A stretch of DNA of 64,000 bases from Anaerorhabdus sp964386325. Lineage in GTDB: Bacteria > Bacillota_I > Bacilli_A > Erysipelotrichales > Erysipelotrichaceae. The notes below the pieces were generated by a model. The model made no database searches. It was not told the DNA's origin and worked only from the letters and a program-made list of their open reading frames with translations. Positions 15,233-23,816 of this stretch are shown in pieces. Position 1 is the first letter of the stretch, and each line of letters opens with the position of its first letter. Location: NCBI GenBank assembly GCA_964386325.1, contig CAYLQY010000005.1, forward strand, positions 62,001-126,000, read 5' to 3'. Position numbers and translations under genes: made by a program.

Positions 15233-16315
15233 ATGAAAAAACTAGTTACTGTAACATTTATTATACTATTAATCACTTCAATATTTTCAATTAATTTAAC
15301 TGCAGAACAAAGTGATATAGAACCATATTTAAACAAAGAAGTAATAAATGAAATTGAGAATACTATGAAGCGTTTTGAAGGTAGGGAAATTACTGTAATA
15401 AATTTTGAAATTTTATATGATGTTAATTACAACCCAAGCTATTTATTAGTGGAGTTTGATGAAAAAGGATATGCAATATTCACAAGAGAGAATTTGATTT
15501 TATCAGAATATAGTATGGAAATAGATTCTCCATATAAAAATATGTCAGGATATAAGTTATATTTAGGAGCAAATAATTATTTTTCAGTTCCATCATTAAT
15601 TTCGAGATTAAATAACAAATATAATACAGATATAATATCTGCGAACGAAGATATGTTATCTAAAACTAATTCGGACAGTAAAAGAAGTAACTTACCAAAT
15701 CCTGACGAAATTAGTTGGGGAGGCATAAGCGAATCTAGAATGCAAAGATATAATTGGGGTCAATTTGAGCTATATCAATATGTAGATGAAAATGGGACTA
15801 TATGGGGAATTTGTGGCACAGTAGCAGCAACGATGCTATTGGCTTATTATGATGATTATTTTAACAATAGTATAGTAATTGATGCAGCACGTCCACAATT
15901 TTCAAGTAAGCCAGGAAGATTGTATGAAGTGATGTGGTATCGAATTGATCTTGAGCACCCCACTGGAACATGGCCGTGGGATTTGGTAGCAGGAATTAAT
16001 CAATATTTTGCAGAATATAATGGCTTAGATGGATGGCATAGTTATAGAGCACAGTATGACACTGCACCAACTATGATTAAAGTGAAGCCAAAATTAATTG
16101 AAGGAAAGCCAGTGATTTTAGGACTACTTCAAGCTTTAGGAAGCATTGATTACGGCGATCATTGGGTTTTAGCATATGGATATAGTACCGATATTTTAAA
16201 CGATTATTATAAAGTGGTAGATGGATGGGCAAATCCAAATGATTCAATGATAGGTTATAATTATAAGAAAGTTGTGAACAAGAGTTGGACTTCGAGTTTT
16301 GTTTATTTAGATTAA
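15233..16315 (+). CDS. Secreted papain-like (C39-like) cysteine protease
   Basis: 360 aa. A Sec signal peptide (MKKLVTVTFIILLITSIFS, cleavage about residue 24) implies export. A ~150-residue pro-like region precedes the catalytic domain. There IWGICGTVAATMLLAYYDD holds the probable nucleophile Cys, DHWVLAYGY the catalytic His, and KVVDGWANPND the third acidic or amide residue, the order of papain-like C39/C10-type peptidases. AAGGAGAGG precedes the ATG. Eight bases separate it from the next gene, so the two are an operon. Nearness to a truncated XRE/Rgg-like regulator recalls RopB-SpeB, but the sequence class is not certain. Targets are unknown. Confidence 0.68.
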   Translation: MKKLVTVTFIILLITSIFSINLTAEQSDIEPYLNKEVINEIENTMKRFEGREITVINFEILYDVNYNPSYLLVEFDEKGYAIFTRENLILSEYSMEIDSPYKNMSGYKLYLGANNYFSVPSLISRLNNKYNTDIISANEDMLSKTNSDSKRSNLPNPDEISWGGISESRMQRYNWGQFELYQYVDENGTIWGICGTVAATMLLAYYDDYFNNSIVIDAARPQFSSKPGRLYEVMWYRIDLEHPTGTWPWDLVAGINQYFAEYNGLDGWHSYRAQYDTAPTMIKVKPKLIEGKPVILGLLQALGSIDYGDHWVLAYGYSTDILNDYYKVVDGWANPNDSMIGYNYKKVVNKSWTSSFVYLD

Positions 16316-16322
16316 ATTAATT

Positions 16323-16934
16323 ATGAAGAAAAGCAATAAAAATAGATTTTTTTTCATAATTATTGGCCTTATAGTCATAATATTTTTAGTTGTAATAAAT
16401 TTTGTAATAAACATTCCTAATTCATATAGAACAAAAGTAGTTAATTATAACTTGAATGATTCAGCAATTCAAATTATACAAAAATTTTCGAACGATTATC
16501 ATTTAAATATTATAGACAGTTTTTATGACACTGATATTCTACTGAAAGCAAATCGTTACGAGTATATAGAAAAACCTATATTTGAAAGTGAATTTATAGT
16601 TGGAGAAAGCTTATCATATTTAGTGCAAACAGAAACATGTAATTATAAATTTGATATTTTTATATCTGAAAGTAAATTGCCTTATCAAATCACACAAATA
16701 TCCTTTTCTGATAACAAACTTAAATATTATTTCAATGATGATCTAGAAATAAATTATGAAAAATTTGTTTCAATACAACGTAAATGTACAGAATATTATT
16801 TTTTCGAATTTCAATATAATAGAAATTATTACATTGGAAAAGTAGATATAATAAAAGAACATATGGAAAGTAATGTATGTGAAGATACATTTGGATTTTT
16901 TGAAAACTTAATTCGTACTATTTTATTGGAGTGA
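16323..16934 (+). CDS. Membrane-anchored protein of unknown function, partner of the protease
   Basis: 203 aa. A lysine-rich N-terminus and one hydrophobic segment (~9-31) predict an N-in anchor with ~170 residues outside. The outer part is rich in Tyr, Phe, Asn and Ile with two late Cys (RKCTEYYFF, SNVCEDTF) and no recognised domain. It has no strong ribosome site of its own and follows the protease by 7 bases, suggesting coupled translation. Possible jobs include inhibitor, immunity or processing partner of the protease; none is proven. Confidence 0.6.
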   Translation: MKKSNKNRFFFIIIGLIVIIFLVVINFVINIPNSYRTKVVNYNLNDSAIQIIQKFSNDYHLNIIDSFYDTDILLKANRYEYIEKPIFESEFIVGESLSYLVQTETCNYKFDIFISESKLPYQITQISFSDNKLKYYFNDDLEINYEKFVSIQRKCTEYYFFEFQYNRNYYIGKVDIIKEHMESNVCEDTFGFFENLIRTILLE

Positions 16935-17109
16935 ATATGATTGTTTCTATCATAGCCGATATAAATTCAATTAAATGATATATATATATATGACTGAATA
17001 CTTTAATGTCCAAATAACATCATTTTTACTAAAAACAGATAATTATCTTAAGTTAGTATCAAAATCTTCTTGATTTAAAAGGTTTTGAATTTAGAGTTAG
17101 ATATGTCCT
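16935..17109. other. Right end of the island, no gene
   Basis: AT-rich spacer with a short TA tract near 16978-16991. No ORF, promoter or integrase site was recognised before the right repeat begins. Confidence 0.5.
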
Positions 17110-17206
17110 TTATTCCCACATATGAAACATAGACAAGACTAAATCAAAGAATATTAAAATAAAACACGTGATAACCCTTTTAAATAAAGGATAAACACGT
17201 GTTTTT
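17110..17206 (+). repeat. Right copy of the lysS-end direct repeat
   Basis: Repeats the last 11 lysS codons with the same reading (LFPHMKHRQD, stop) and the terminator. Upstream of 17110 the similarity to lysS stops at once, so this is not a longer gene fragment. Base changes are mostly silent or in the spacer. Confidence 0.88.
17162..17206. terminator. Bidirectional terminator between the island and ohyA
   Basis: AAACACGTG / CACGTGTTT, a perfect version of the lysS hairpin with T-rich flanks on both strands; it can also end the ohyA transcript coming from the right. Confidence 0.8.
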
Positions 17207-17223
17207 ATTATTCAACTACTTAT

Positions 17224-18990
17224 TTATAGAAGATGATAGCGAATAAGTAATTCCTCAATAATGGTTCCTTGTATTTTTTTGAAAGCTTTCTTTTCAACTA
17301 GTTTTAAAACAGCTGGAATTTTTAAGTTAGTAATTTTTTCACCATCCATCATCTTAGAAGTTGCATCTAAAAGATAGCGAACATCATAACATGAAGCGAA
17401 TACTTCTGGAACACCACGATCAATATCGAGTAAAGTATACACGGCTTCCATTGCAGTTCTTACTGAATATTCAGTAGTGAAAACACAATCGCGACTTGTT
17501 TCAGCAAATTGACCAATAAAGGCGAAATTAATAGCTCCTTTTGGTACAACAAGAGGTCGATCGCCTTTAGCGCGTGGCATGAAGAAGGCGGTAATATAAG
17601 GCATCATACATGGAATACAAGTTGCAGTTTTAGAATAGTCTTCAATACGTTCTTTAGGAACTCCAAGATGATATAACCATTCCATAGTGATTTCTCTACC
17701 TGTACATTCTTTCATTGGCTTTTTAATATAATCGCCAGGAACATCTGTATATAGTCCATAGAACCAAACAACAATTTTATTGTCAGGTTGAGATTTGAAA
17801 TGGGGTTGTCGATTAATAGTCCAACTACATAACCAACTTGAATCCTTAACAGTTACAATACCACCAGTTACAACTTTTCCACTATGAGGGTCACGTTTAC
17901 ATATTTTTTCAATGTAGGGCGTTATTGTATTGTCGTTAAGTGTAATGGTAGTTGATTCCCAATTGGTCTTTTCAATATTTGTACAATATTTTTCTGGATG
18001 ACCAAAAGATATGTCTTGTTTAGCAATCTTTTTCCATAGTTCCCAACAACCTCCAGGTTGTGTATTTAATAGAGGAGCATGTTCGTCATTGCCAAGGGTT
18101 GAATTTTCGGTACAACTGCCATTCGTAATGAAAACAAGATCAGTATCTAATAAATCAATTTGGTTTAATGCTTGATTTTGTTGAATTATAATTCGTTTAG
18201 CTCGTTTCTCATTGCTATTTTTTTCGAATTCTATATCAACTACTTTTGTATTGTAGATAAAGTTTACATGATGTTTTTCTAAATAGTTAAGCATAGGTAA
18301 TATAAGTGATTCATATTGATTATATTTAGTGAATTTTAAAGCAGAAAAATCAGGTAATCCTCCAATATGATGAATAAATCGTTGGATATATAATTTCATT
18401 TCTAATGCACTATGCCATTTTTCAAAAGCAAACATCGTTTGCCAATATAACCAGAAGTTTGATTTATAAAATTCTTCATCAAATACATCATCGATTGTTT
18501 TATCATAAAGATCCTCATCTTTAGTCATAAATAATTTTGTGATTTCCATTGCTCCCTTTTGAGATAAGTTGAATTTGTTATTTGTCTTTGCATCTTCACC
18601 TTGATTGATGGTAGCACGGCATAAAGAATAATTAGGATCTTTTTTATTGAGCCAATAGAATTCATCAAGAACAGATGCATCAGGTATCTCAAGAGAAGGG
18701 ATGGAGCGGAATAAATCCCATAAGCACTCAAAATGATCTTCCATTTCTCTTCCGCCACGAATGATAAATCCTTTATTTGGATCGTTAATACCATCACAGG
18801 CTCCACCTGCAATACTAAGTTCTTCAAAGATATGAATATTTTCACCCTTCATTTGACCATCACGAATTAAAAAACAAGCTCCAGCTAAAGATGCAAGACC
18901 ACTTCCTACAAAATAAGCAGATTTTAAATCAACATCTTTAGGTTTTAAAGGCTTTGCGAAAGCTTCATAATTTCCATTTGAATAATACAT
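17224..18990 (-). CDS. ohyA: Oleate hydratase (67-kDa myosin-cross-reactive antigen family)
   Basis: 588 aa FAD enzyme that adds water to the cis-9 double bond of oleate or linoleate to give 10-hydroxy acids, a fatty-acid detoxification step in gut and skin Firmicutes. Family hallmarks: YYSNGNYEAFAKPLKP start, dinucleotide-binding GSGLASLAGACFL with HIFEE, FIIRGGREMEDHFECLWDL, and the late GQFAETSRDCVFTTEYSVRTAMEA block. Start ATG 18990 is set by AAGGAGG; an upstream in-frame ATG has none. The promoter in the 110-bp gap to the TetR gene carries a palindrome overlapping the -35. Confidence 0.95.
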   Translation of the reverse strand: MYYSNGNYEAFAKPLKPKDVDLKSAYFVGSGLASLAGACFLIRDGQMKGENIHIFEELSIAGGACDGINDPNKGFIIRGGREMEDHFECLWDLFRSIPSLEIPDASVLDEFYWLNKKDPNYSLCRATINQGEDAKTNNKFNLSQKGAMEITKLFMTKDEDLYDKTIDDVFDEEFYKSNFWLYWQTMFAFEKWHSALEMKLYIQRFIHHIGGLPDFSALKFTKYNQYESLILPMLNYLEKHHVNFIYNTKVVDIEFEKNSNEKRAKRIIIQQNQALNQIDLLDTDLVFITNGSCTENSTLGNDEHAPLLNTQPGGCWELWKKIAKQDISFGHPEKYCTNIEKTNWESTTITLNDNTITPYIEKICKRDPHSGKVVTGGIVTVKDSSWLCSWTINRQPHFKSQPDNKIVVWFYGLYTDVPGDYIKKPMKECTGREITMEWLYHLGVPKERIEDYSKTATCIPCMMPYITAFFMPRAKGDRPLVVPKGAINFAFIGQFAETSRDCVFTTEYSVRTAMEAVYTLLDIDRGVPEVFASCYDVRYLLDATSKMMDGEKITNLKIPAVLKLVEKKAFKKIQGTIIEELLIRYHLL

Positions 18991-19042
18991 AAGTAATTCC
19001 TCCTTGTTTATGAAACTATCATAGACTGGTAAAACAATGAGG

Positions 19043-19081
19043 ACTATAGACAAAAAAAGAACAGTGTCTAATATTTAGACA
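19043..19081 (-). promoter_or_regulatory. ohyA promoter with TetR-type operator
   Basis: Minus-strand -35 TAGACA (19070-19065), 16-bp spacer, -10 TATAGT (19048-19043). A 17-bp palindrome TGTCTAA-TAT-TTAGACA (19065-19081) covers the -35, so binding would block RNA polymerase. The TetR protein encoded next door is the natural candidate. Confidence 0.7.
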
Positions 19082-19099
19082 AAGTTCCACATTTGTATA

Positions 19100-19642
19100 T
19101 TAAATCATGTATTTTAAAATGTCTCCAGACATGATTCTCTTAATTCGTTTTGTAATCAGGTGATAATCAGTATGCATACCATTCTTAATCCATTCTAAAA
19201 TAGTTCCTACAATTGCATATGCGATAAAACGTTCCATGAACCGTTTATCTTCTAAAGACAAGATTTTATCTTGATCAAGTTCGCTAATAACTATATCTAA
19301 ATAATGATTTTGAATATCATACAGATATCGTTCAATAACTTCTCGACTAACTGAGTGATAAACATTTATGAAGAAATTTTTGTTTTCTAGCATATACGCA
19401 AAGACATTTTCTAGGCAAATAGCCCAGTTAGCATAACTAACCTCGGCTTGGATAGCATTTTTTGTTTCACTAACAAATATCCAATCTAAAAGGGCATAGA
19501 TATCTTGAAAGTGATAATAAAATGTTTGACGATTAACTCCACAATCTTCAGCAATATCGGTAACAGTTATATTGTCTAAAGTTTTTGAACTTAACATTTT
19601 TTTAAGTGAGTTTGCTAAAGCACTCTTAGTCAATTCTCTCAT
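19100..19642 (-). CDS. TetR/AcrR-family regulator
   Basis: 180 aa. N-terminal TetR helix-turn-helix: LTKSALANSLKKML, ITVTDIAEDCGVNRQTFYYHFQDIYALLDWIF (residues ~4-55). The C-terminal ligand domain is all-helical and resembles the DhaS/TetR_C group. AGAGGTG precedes the ATG. It lies directly upstream of ohyA on the same strand and a palindromic operator sits between them. I infer that it senses fatty acids and represses ohyA. Confidence 0.85.
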   Translation of the reverse strand: MRELTKSALANSLKKMLSSKTLDNITVTDIAEDCGVNRQTFYYHFQDIYALLDWIFVSETKNAIQAEVSYANWAICLENVFAYMLENKNFFINVYHSVSREVIERYLYDIQNHYLDIVISELDQDKILSLEDKRFMERFIAYAIVGTILEWIKNGMHTDYHLITKRIKRIMSGDILKYMI

Positions 19643-19896
19643 AAAACACCTCTTCTATTAGTAAGTATTATTTTACCACAGAAAAATTCATTAGAAGTAC
19701 ATTAGAATCTTAGATAAATTGAATAAAAACATGTTATTGATTTAATGTTACATGCAGATTATCGTATATTTTGCTGATTAGAAATGAATTTATTTTATGA
19801 CTAGTGTACGATGAAAAAAAGATTTAAATCTTCATTTGAATGATATAATGATGGTAATCAATCTATGTAGACAACATAGAGTATAAGGAGACGCTA
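19643..19896 (+). promoter_or_regulatory. Divergent spacer with aldo/keto reductase promoter and palindromes
   Basis: A -10 TATAAT is at 19844-19849. A 14-bp perfect palindrome AAGATTTAAATCTT (19819-19832) covers the -35 region, and CTATGT-AGACA-ACATAG (19863-19879) lies in the leader. Both look like operator candidates. Confidence 0.45.
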
Positions 19897-20814
19897 ATGA
19901 AATACTTGATTATTAATAATGATATACCTCGATGTTCGGAGATTGGAATTGGCTGTATGAGAATTAGTGATATGACTAGTGAAGGAATTGATACACTAAT
20001 TACATCAGCATTAGATTGCGGTATTAACTTCTTTGACCATGCTGATATTTATGGCGGCGGAAAATCAGAAGAGTTATTTGGTGAGTGGTTAGAAAAAAAT
20101 AAAGATCGTAGAAAAGAATTAGTGATTCAATCTAAATGTGGAATAAGAAAAGGATATTATGATTTTTCTAAAGAATATATTTTAGAGTCAGTAGATAATA
20201 TTCTAAAACGTTTGAAGACAGATTATCTTGATATATTGTTACTTCATCGTCCGGATGCATTGATGGAAGTTGAACAAATTGCAGAAGCATTTAATATCTT
20301 AAAAGATGAAGGTAAAGTTCGTGCATTTGGATTATCGAATGTTAATGCTATGCAAATGGAATTAATTCAAAGTGAATGTGATCAATCTATTCTTATTAAT
20401 CAATTACAGTTTAGTTTAGCGCATACTGGAATAATAGACTCTGGCATAAATGCAAATCATCCATCAATGGCTGGTGAAGCAAGAGATGGTGGTACATATG
20501 AATACTGTCGTTTGCATAATGTTATCATTCAAGCATGGTCTCCACTTCAATATGGATTCTTTGAAGGAACATTCTTAGGAAGTGATAAATATCCCGAGTT
20601 AAATGAAGTTATAAATCGACTTGCAGATAAATATGATGTCAAAGCTGAAGCTATAGCAATTGCCTGGATATTAAGATTACCAATGGGAATTCAAGCAATC
20701 GTAGGAACTACAAATCCAGAACGAATTAAAAATATTGCGAAGGGTTCAGATATTGAACTTACAAAAGTAGAGTGGTATGAATTGTATCGTGCTGCAGGGA
20801 ATCAATTACCTTAA
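19897..20814 (+). CDS. Aldo/keto reductase, YdhF type
   Basis: 305 aa NAD(P)H-dependent oxidoreductase with a TIM barrel. GIGCMRI start, catalytic Asp/Tyr in FFDHADIYGGGKSEELFG (~45-62), Lys in VIQSKCG and His in LLLHRPDAL are all present. Later IIQAWSPLQYG and IVGTTNPERI bind the cofactor phosphate. Start ATG has AAGGAGA upstream. It is a single-gene unit, divergent from tetR-ohyA; a role in aldehyde or sugar reduction is general family knowledge. Confidence 0.9.
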   Translation: MKYLIINNDIPRCSEIGIGCMRISDMTSEGIDTLITSALDCGINFFDHADIYGGGKSEELFGEWLEKNKDRRKELVIQSKCGIRKGYYDFSKEYILESVDNILKRLKTDYLDILLLHRPDALMEVEQIAEAFNILKDEGKVRAFGLSNVNAMQMELIQSECDQSILINQLQFSLAHTGIIDSGINANHPSMAGEARDGGTYEYCRLHNVIIQAWSPLQYGFFEGTFLGSDKYPELNEVINRLADKYDVKAEAIAIAWILRLPMGIQAIVGTTNPERIKNIAKGSDIELTKVEWYELYRAAGNQLP

Positions 20815-20825
20815 TAGTTTTTATG

Positions 20826-20860
20826 AAAACATGTTAAATATAGGAATAACATGTTTTTTA
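20826..20860 (+). terminator. Terminator after the aldo/keto reductase gene
   Basis: AAAACATGTTA pairs with TAACATGTTTT and is followed by a T run. Confidence 0.85.
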
Positions 20861-20942
20861 TTTTATCTGATTGGATAATTAGTTTAAAAATAAAGAAACA
20901 AACGTGATAATAAATAATTTTGGTATTTAAATAAAGTTGAGG

Positions 20943-20971
20943 TTGACAGCGCTTTCACTTAATGCTAACAT
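20943..20971 (+). promoter_or_regulatory. bgl operon promoter overlapped by a perfect cre site
   Basis: TTGACA (20943-20948), 17-bp spacer, TAACAT (20966-20971). The 14-mer TGACAGCGCTTTCA at 20944-20957 fits the CcpA consensus TGWNANCGNTNWCA at every position and covers the -35, so CcpA should repress when glucose is present. Confidence 0.88.
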
Positions 20972-20979
20972 AGGCTCAA

Positions 20980-21046
20980 GGATTGTTACTGGTAATGCAG
21001 GCTATACCGCAAAAAGCTTTATTTGGCTCGAGCAGTATAGCTTTTT
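20980..21046 (+). promoter_or_regulatory. RAT antiterminator and overlapping terminator
   Basis: The 29-base RAT (20980-21008, beginning GGATTGTTACTGG) is close to the LicT/BglG target. Its 3' end GCTATAC (21001-21007) also pairs with GTATAGC (21035-21041), followed by TTTTT, to form a terminator. Protein binding to RAT and termination are mutually exclusive. Confidence 0.9.
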
Positions 21047-21069
21047 ATGTTTTAAGGGGAGAAATGATA

Positions 21070-21927
21070 ATGAAAATTCAGAAAATCATCAACAACAATT
21101 TGGTCAGATCATTTAATGATGCAGGAACAGAAGTCTTAGTAATGGGATGCGGATTAGGATTTAAAAAACAAATCAATGATGATATTGATGAGTCTTTAAT
21201 TGAAAAGATTTATACAATATCTAACAAGACTACTGAAAGCAAATTAGCAGAATTGTTTGAAAATATTCCAGTTGAACACATTCGCGTTGCTAACATCATT
21301 ATTGAATATGCCAAGAAAACCCTAGATAAAGAACTAAAAGATAATATTTATATAACGCTAACAGATCATATTGATTTTGCTTTAGAGAGACTTTCAAAAG
21401 GATTACCATTAAAGAATGCACTTTTATGGGAAATTAAAAACTACTATCATAGTGAATATTTAGTAGGTAAAGAAGCAATTGAAATTGTAAAAAGAGAACT
21501 TGGTTTTTCATTACCAGAAGATGAAGCAGGATTCATAGCATTTCATTTAGTAGAAGCGAGTATCAATAATGCGACAGATGATTATGTTAAAAAATCAATG
21601 GCTATCATCCAAAATGTTTTAAACATTGTTAAGTATTATTTTAGTATCGACTTTGATGAAAACTCATTATCATACGAACGTTTTCTAGTTCATTTGAAAT
21701 TTTTTACTGAACGTATTTTGAATAATAATATTGACTCACCAGACGTGGATAGCAATTTATTTGATTTAGTAAAGAAACAATTTCCAAATGAATTTGAATG
21801 TACCTTAAAAATACAAAAATATTTCTTAGAATCAATGAAAATTAAAATACCAGAAAATGAATTAACTTATTTAACCATTCATATTAAAAGAATAACAGAA
21901 AAGAAAAAAGGAGATAAAAATGAATAA
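21070..21927 (+). CDS. licT: BglG/LicT-family transcriptional antiterminator
   Basis: 285 aa from ATG 21070 (AAGGGGAG 8 bases upstream; an ATG two codons earlier is too close to it). The N-terminal CAT RNA-binding domain (MKIQKIINNNLVRSF) is followed by two PRD domains, with His in HIDFALERL and FHLVEA (PRD1) and HLKFFTERIL and TIHIKRI (PRD2). When beta-glucoside is present and PTS phosphorylation is favourable it binds the RAT just upstream and lets transcription into its own gene, the PTS and the glucosidase. It overlaps the PTS gene by 8 bases. Confidence 0.93.
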   Translation: MKIQKIINNNLVRSFNDAGTEVLVMGCGLGFKKQINDDIDESLIEKIYTISNKTTESKLAELFENIPVEHIRVANIIIEYAKKTLDKELKDNIYITLTDHIDFALERLSKGLPLKNALLWEIKNYYHSEYLVGKEAIEIVKRELGFSLPEDEAGFIAFHLVEASINNATDDYVKKSMAIIQNVLNIVKYYFSIDFDENSLSYERFLVHLKFFTERILNNNIDSPDVDSNLFDLVKKQFPNEFECTLKIQKYFLESMKIKIPENELTYLTIHIKRITEKKKGDKNE

Positions 21928-23776
21928 CAAAGAATTAGCTAAAGTTATCATTGAAAATGTTGGTGGAGAAAGCAATATTAAACAACTTAGTCATTGTTTC
22001 ACACGTTTAAGATTTACATTAAGTGATGACTCAAAAGCAAATACAAAAGTTTTAGAAAGTACACAAGGAATCTCTGGTGTTGTAACTAAAGGTGGACAAT
22101 ATCAAGTAGTTATTGGATCAGAGGTTAGTAATGTTTTTAGAGAAATAAATAATTTAATTGAACTTACTGAAGATGAATTTGAATTAGGTAATACTGAGAA
22201 AAAAGAGAAACTTACTTTTTTTGATAAGTTTGTAGATATTATACAAGGAATTTTTACACCAATCTTAGCACCACTTACCGCAGCAGGGATGCTTAAAGCG
22301 GTACTCGCAGTTATTGTAGCATTTAAATGGGTGGATAAAGCTTCGTCAACATATCAAGTTATTAACTTCATGGCAGATGCAACATTTTACTTCTTGCCTA
22401 TCTTGCTTGCGAATTCTGCAGCAAAGAAATTTAAATGTAATCCATATCTAGCAATGATGCTTGCAGGTATGTTATTGCATCCAAATTTTACAACGATGGT
22501 AGCTGCTGCTAAAGAAGGTGGAATGGCAGTAACAATATTTGGGTTACCAATTTATAATGCAACTTATTCATCTTCTGTAATTCCTATTATTTTAGGGGTT
22601 TACTTGATGTCAAAGGTTGAACCAATTGCGGATAAAATTTCACCAAAAGCTATTAAATTCTTCACACGTCCTTTGATTACAATGTTTGTTGTTGGTGTTG
22701 CGACACTTTGTGTTTTAGGTCCAATTGGATATATTATTTCCAACTTTATAGCAACTTGTGTTAATACATTAAATAGCTATGTTGGTTGGCTTGTACCAAC
22801 AGTAATGGGTATTGTAATGCCTTTACTTGTAATGACAGGTACACATCATAGTATTACACCAATTGGAATCAATAATCGTATGACAATGGGTTATGATACA
22901 ATCGTTTATCCAGGACAACTTGCTTCCAATGTTGCTCAAGGTGCTGCAGCTTTAGCAGTATCAATTAAAACTAAAAATTCTGAATTAAAACAATTATGTT
23001 CAGCAACTGGAATCACTGCAGTATGTGGAATTACTGAACCAGTTTTATTTGGAGTAACAATGAAAATTAGAACAACATTAATCGCTTCAATGATTGGTGG
23101 GGGAGTAGGTGGATTATTCCTTGGAGTATTAGGTATTAAGAACTTCTCAGGAGGATCTCCAGGATTACTTACATTACCAAGTTATATTAGTACAGATGCT
23201 CCAATGAGTAATTTCTATTTAGCTTGTGCTGGTGCAGCAATTGCATTTGTGGTAAGCTTTGCGGTTTCTTATTTCTTATACAAAGAAAAGAAAGATGATG
23301 TTATTGAATCAACGAATAGTAATGTTAGTACAACAGTTAGTGATATTTTAATTCAACCAATTAAAGGTGATGTTCAAGATTTAAGCGAAGTAAAAGATGA
23401 AACATTTTCAAAAGAATTAATGGGAAAAGGTGCTGCTATCATACCTGTCGAAGGTAAAGTTTATTCGCCAGTAGATGGTGAAGTATTCAACATATTTAGA
23501 ACAAAACATGCAATCTCTTTAAAATCAGATAATGGCGCAGATATCATTATTCATGTAGGCTTAGATACTGTGAAATTAGAAGGTAAGTACTTTGAAGCGT
23601 TGGTTAAGAATGGGGATCATATTAAAAAAGGCGATTTACTTCTTGAATTTGATATCGAGAAAATTAAAAGTGAAGGCTATGATTTAACAACGCCTGTAGT
23701 AATTGTTAATGCGAATGATTTTAAATCAATTAAACATACAAATAAGAATTCCGAATTTATTATTTTAGAAGCGTAA
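21920..23776 (+). CDS. bglP: Beta-glucoside PTS transporter EIIBCA
   Basis: 618 aa membrane permease importing and phosphorylating aryl-beta-glucosides. The order is B-C-A: EIIB (1-~90) with phosphocysteine in LSHCFTRLRF; EIIC (~105-455) with about ten membrane spans and the GITEPVLFG motif; EIIA (~490-618) with HVGLDTVKLEG holding the phosphohistidine. It follows the antiterminator with an 8-base overlap, and a glucosidase follows 40 bases later. Confidence 0.94.
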   Translation: MNNKELAKVIIENVGGESNIKQLSHCFTRLRFTLSDDSKANTKVLESTQGISGVVTKGGQYQVVIGSEVSNVFREINNLIELTEDEFELGNTEKKEKLTFFDKFVDIIQGIFTPILAPLTAAGMLKAVLAVIVAFKWVDKASSTYQVINFMADATFYFLPILLANSAAKKFKCNPYLAMMLAGMLLHPNFTTMVAAAKEGGMAVTIFGLPIYNATYSSSVIPIILGVYLMSKVEPIADKISPKAIKFFTRPLITMFVVGVATLCVLGPIGYIISNFIATCVNTLNSYVGWLVPTVMGIVMPLLVMTGTHHSITPIGINNRMTMGYDTIVYPGQLASNVAQGAAALAVSIKTKNSELKQLCSATGITAVCGITEPVLFGVTMKIRTTLIASMIGGGVGGLFLGVLGIKNFSGGSPGLLTLPSYISTDAPMSNFYLACAGAAIAFVVSFAVSYFLYKEKKDDVIESTNSNVSTTVSDILIQPIKGDVQDLSEVKDETFSKELMGKGAAIIPVEGKVYSPVDGEVFNIFRTKHAISLKSDNGADIIIHVGLDTVKLEGKYFEALVKNGDHIKKGDLLLEFDIEKIKSEGYDLTTPVVIVNANDFKSIKHTNKNSEFIILEA

Positions 23777-23816
23777 ATGTTTAATCGAGATATCTTAATA
23801 ATAAAGGAGAAGGAAG

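Larger units (their letters stand above)
13580..17206. mobile_element. Putative genomic island at the 3' end of lysS
   Basis: The segment lies between two direct copies of the lysS 3' end plus terminator; the intact gene is on the left and only an 11-codon remnant (LFPHMKHRQD then stop) is on the right. This is the usual footprint of integration into a gene's 3' end. The interior is more AT-rich than the flanks and holds broken genes, a small inverted-repeat element, a truncated regulator and an exported protease pair. No integrase or other mobility gene is present, so the element is either decayed, mobilised in trans, or came in by homologous exchange with a related lysS. Confidence 0.65.

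Noticed and set aside
15151..15336. Minus-strand frame opposite the protease signal peptide
   Set aside because: No ribosome site; antisense of a well-supported gene start.
13580..17206. Island as a prophage remnant or bacteriocin cluster
   Set aside because: No phage structural, lysis, integrase, modification or ABC-export genes are visible.
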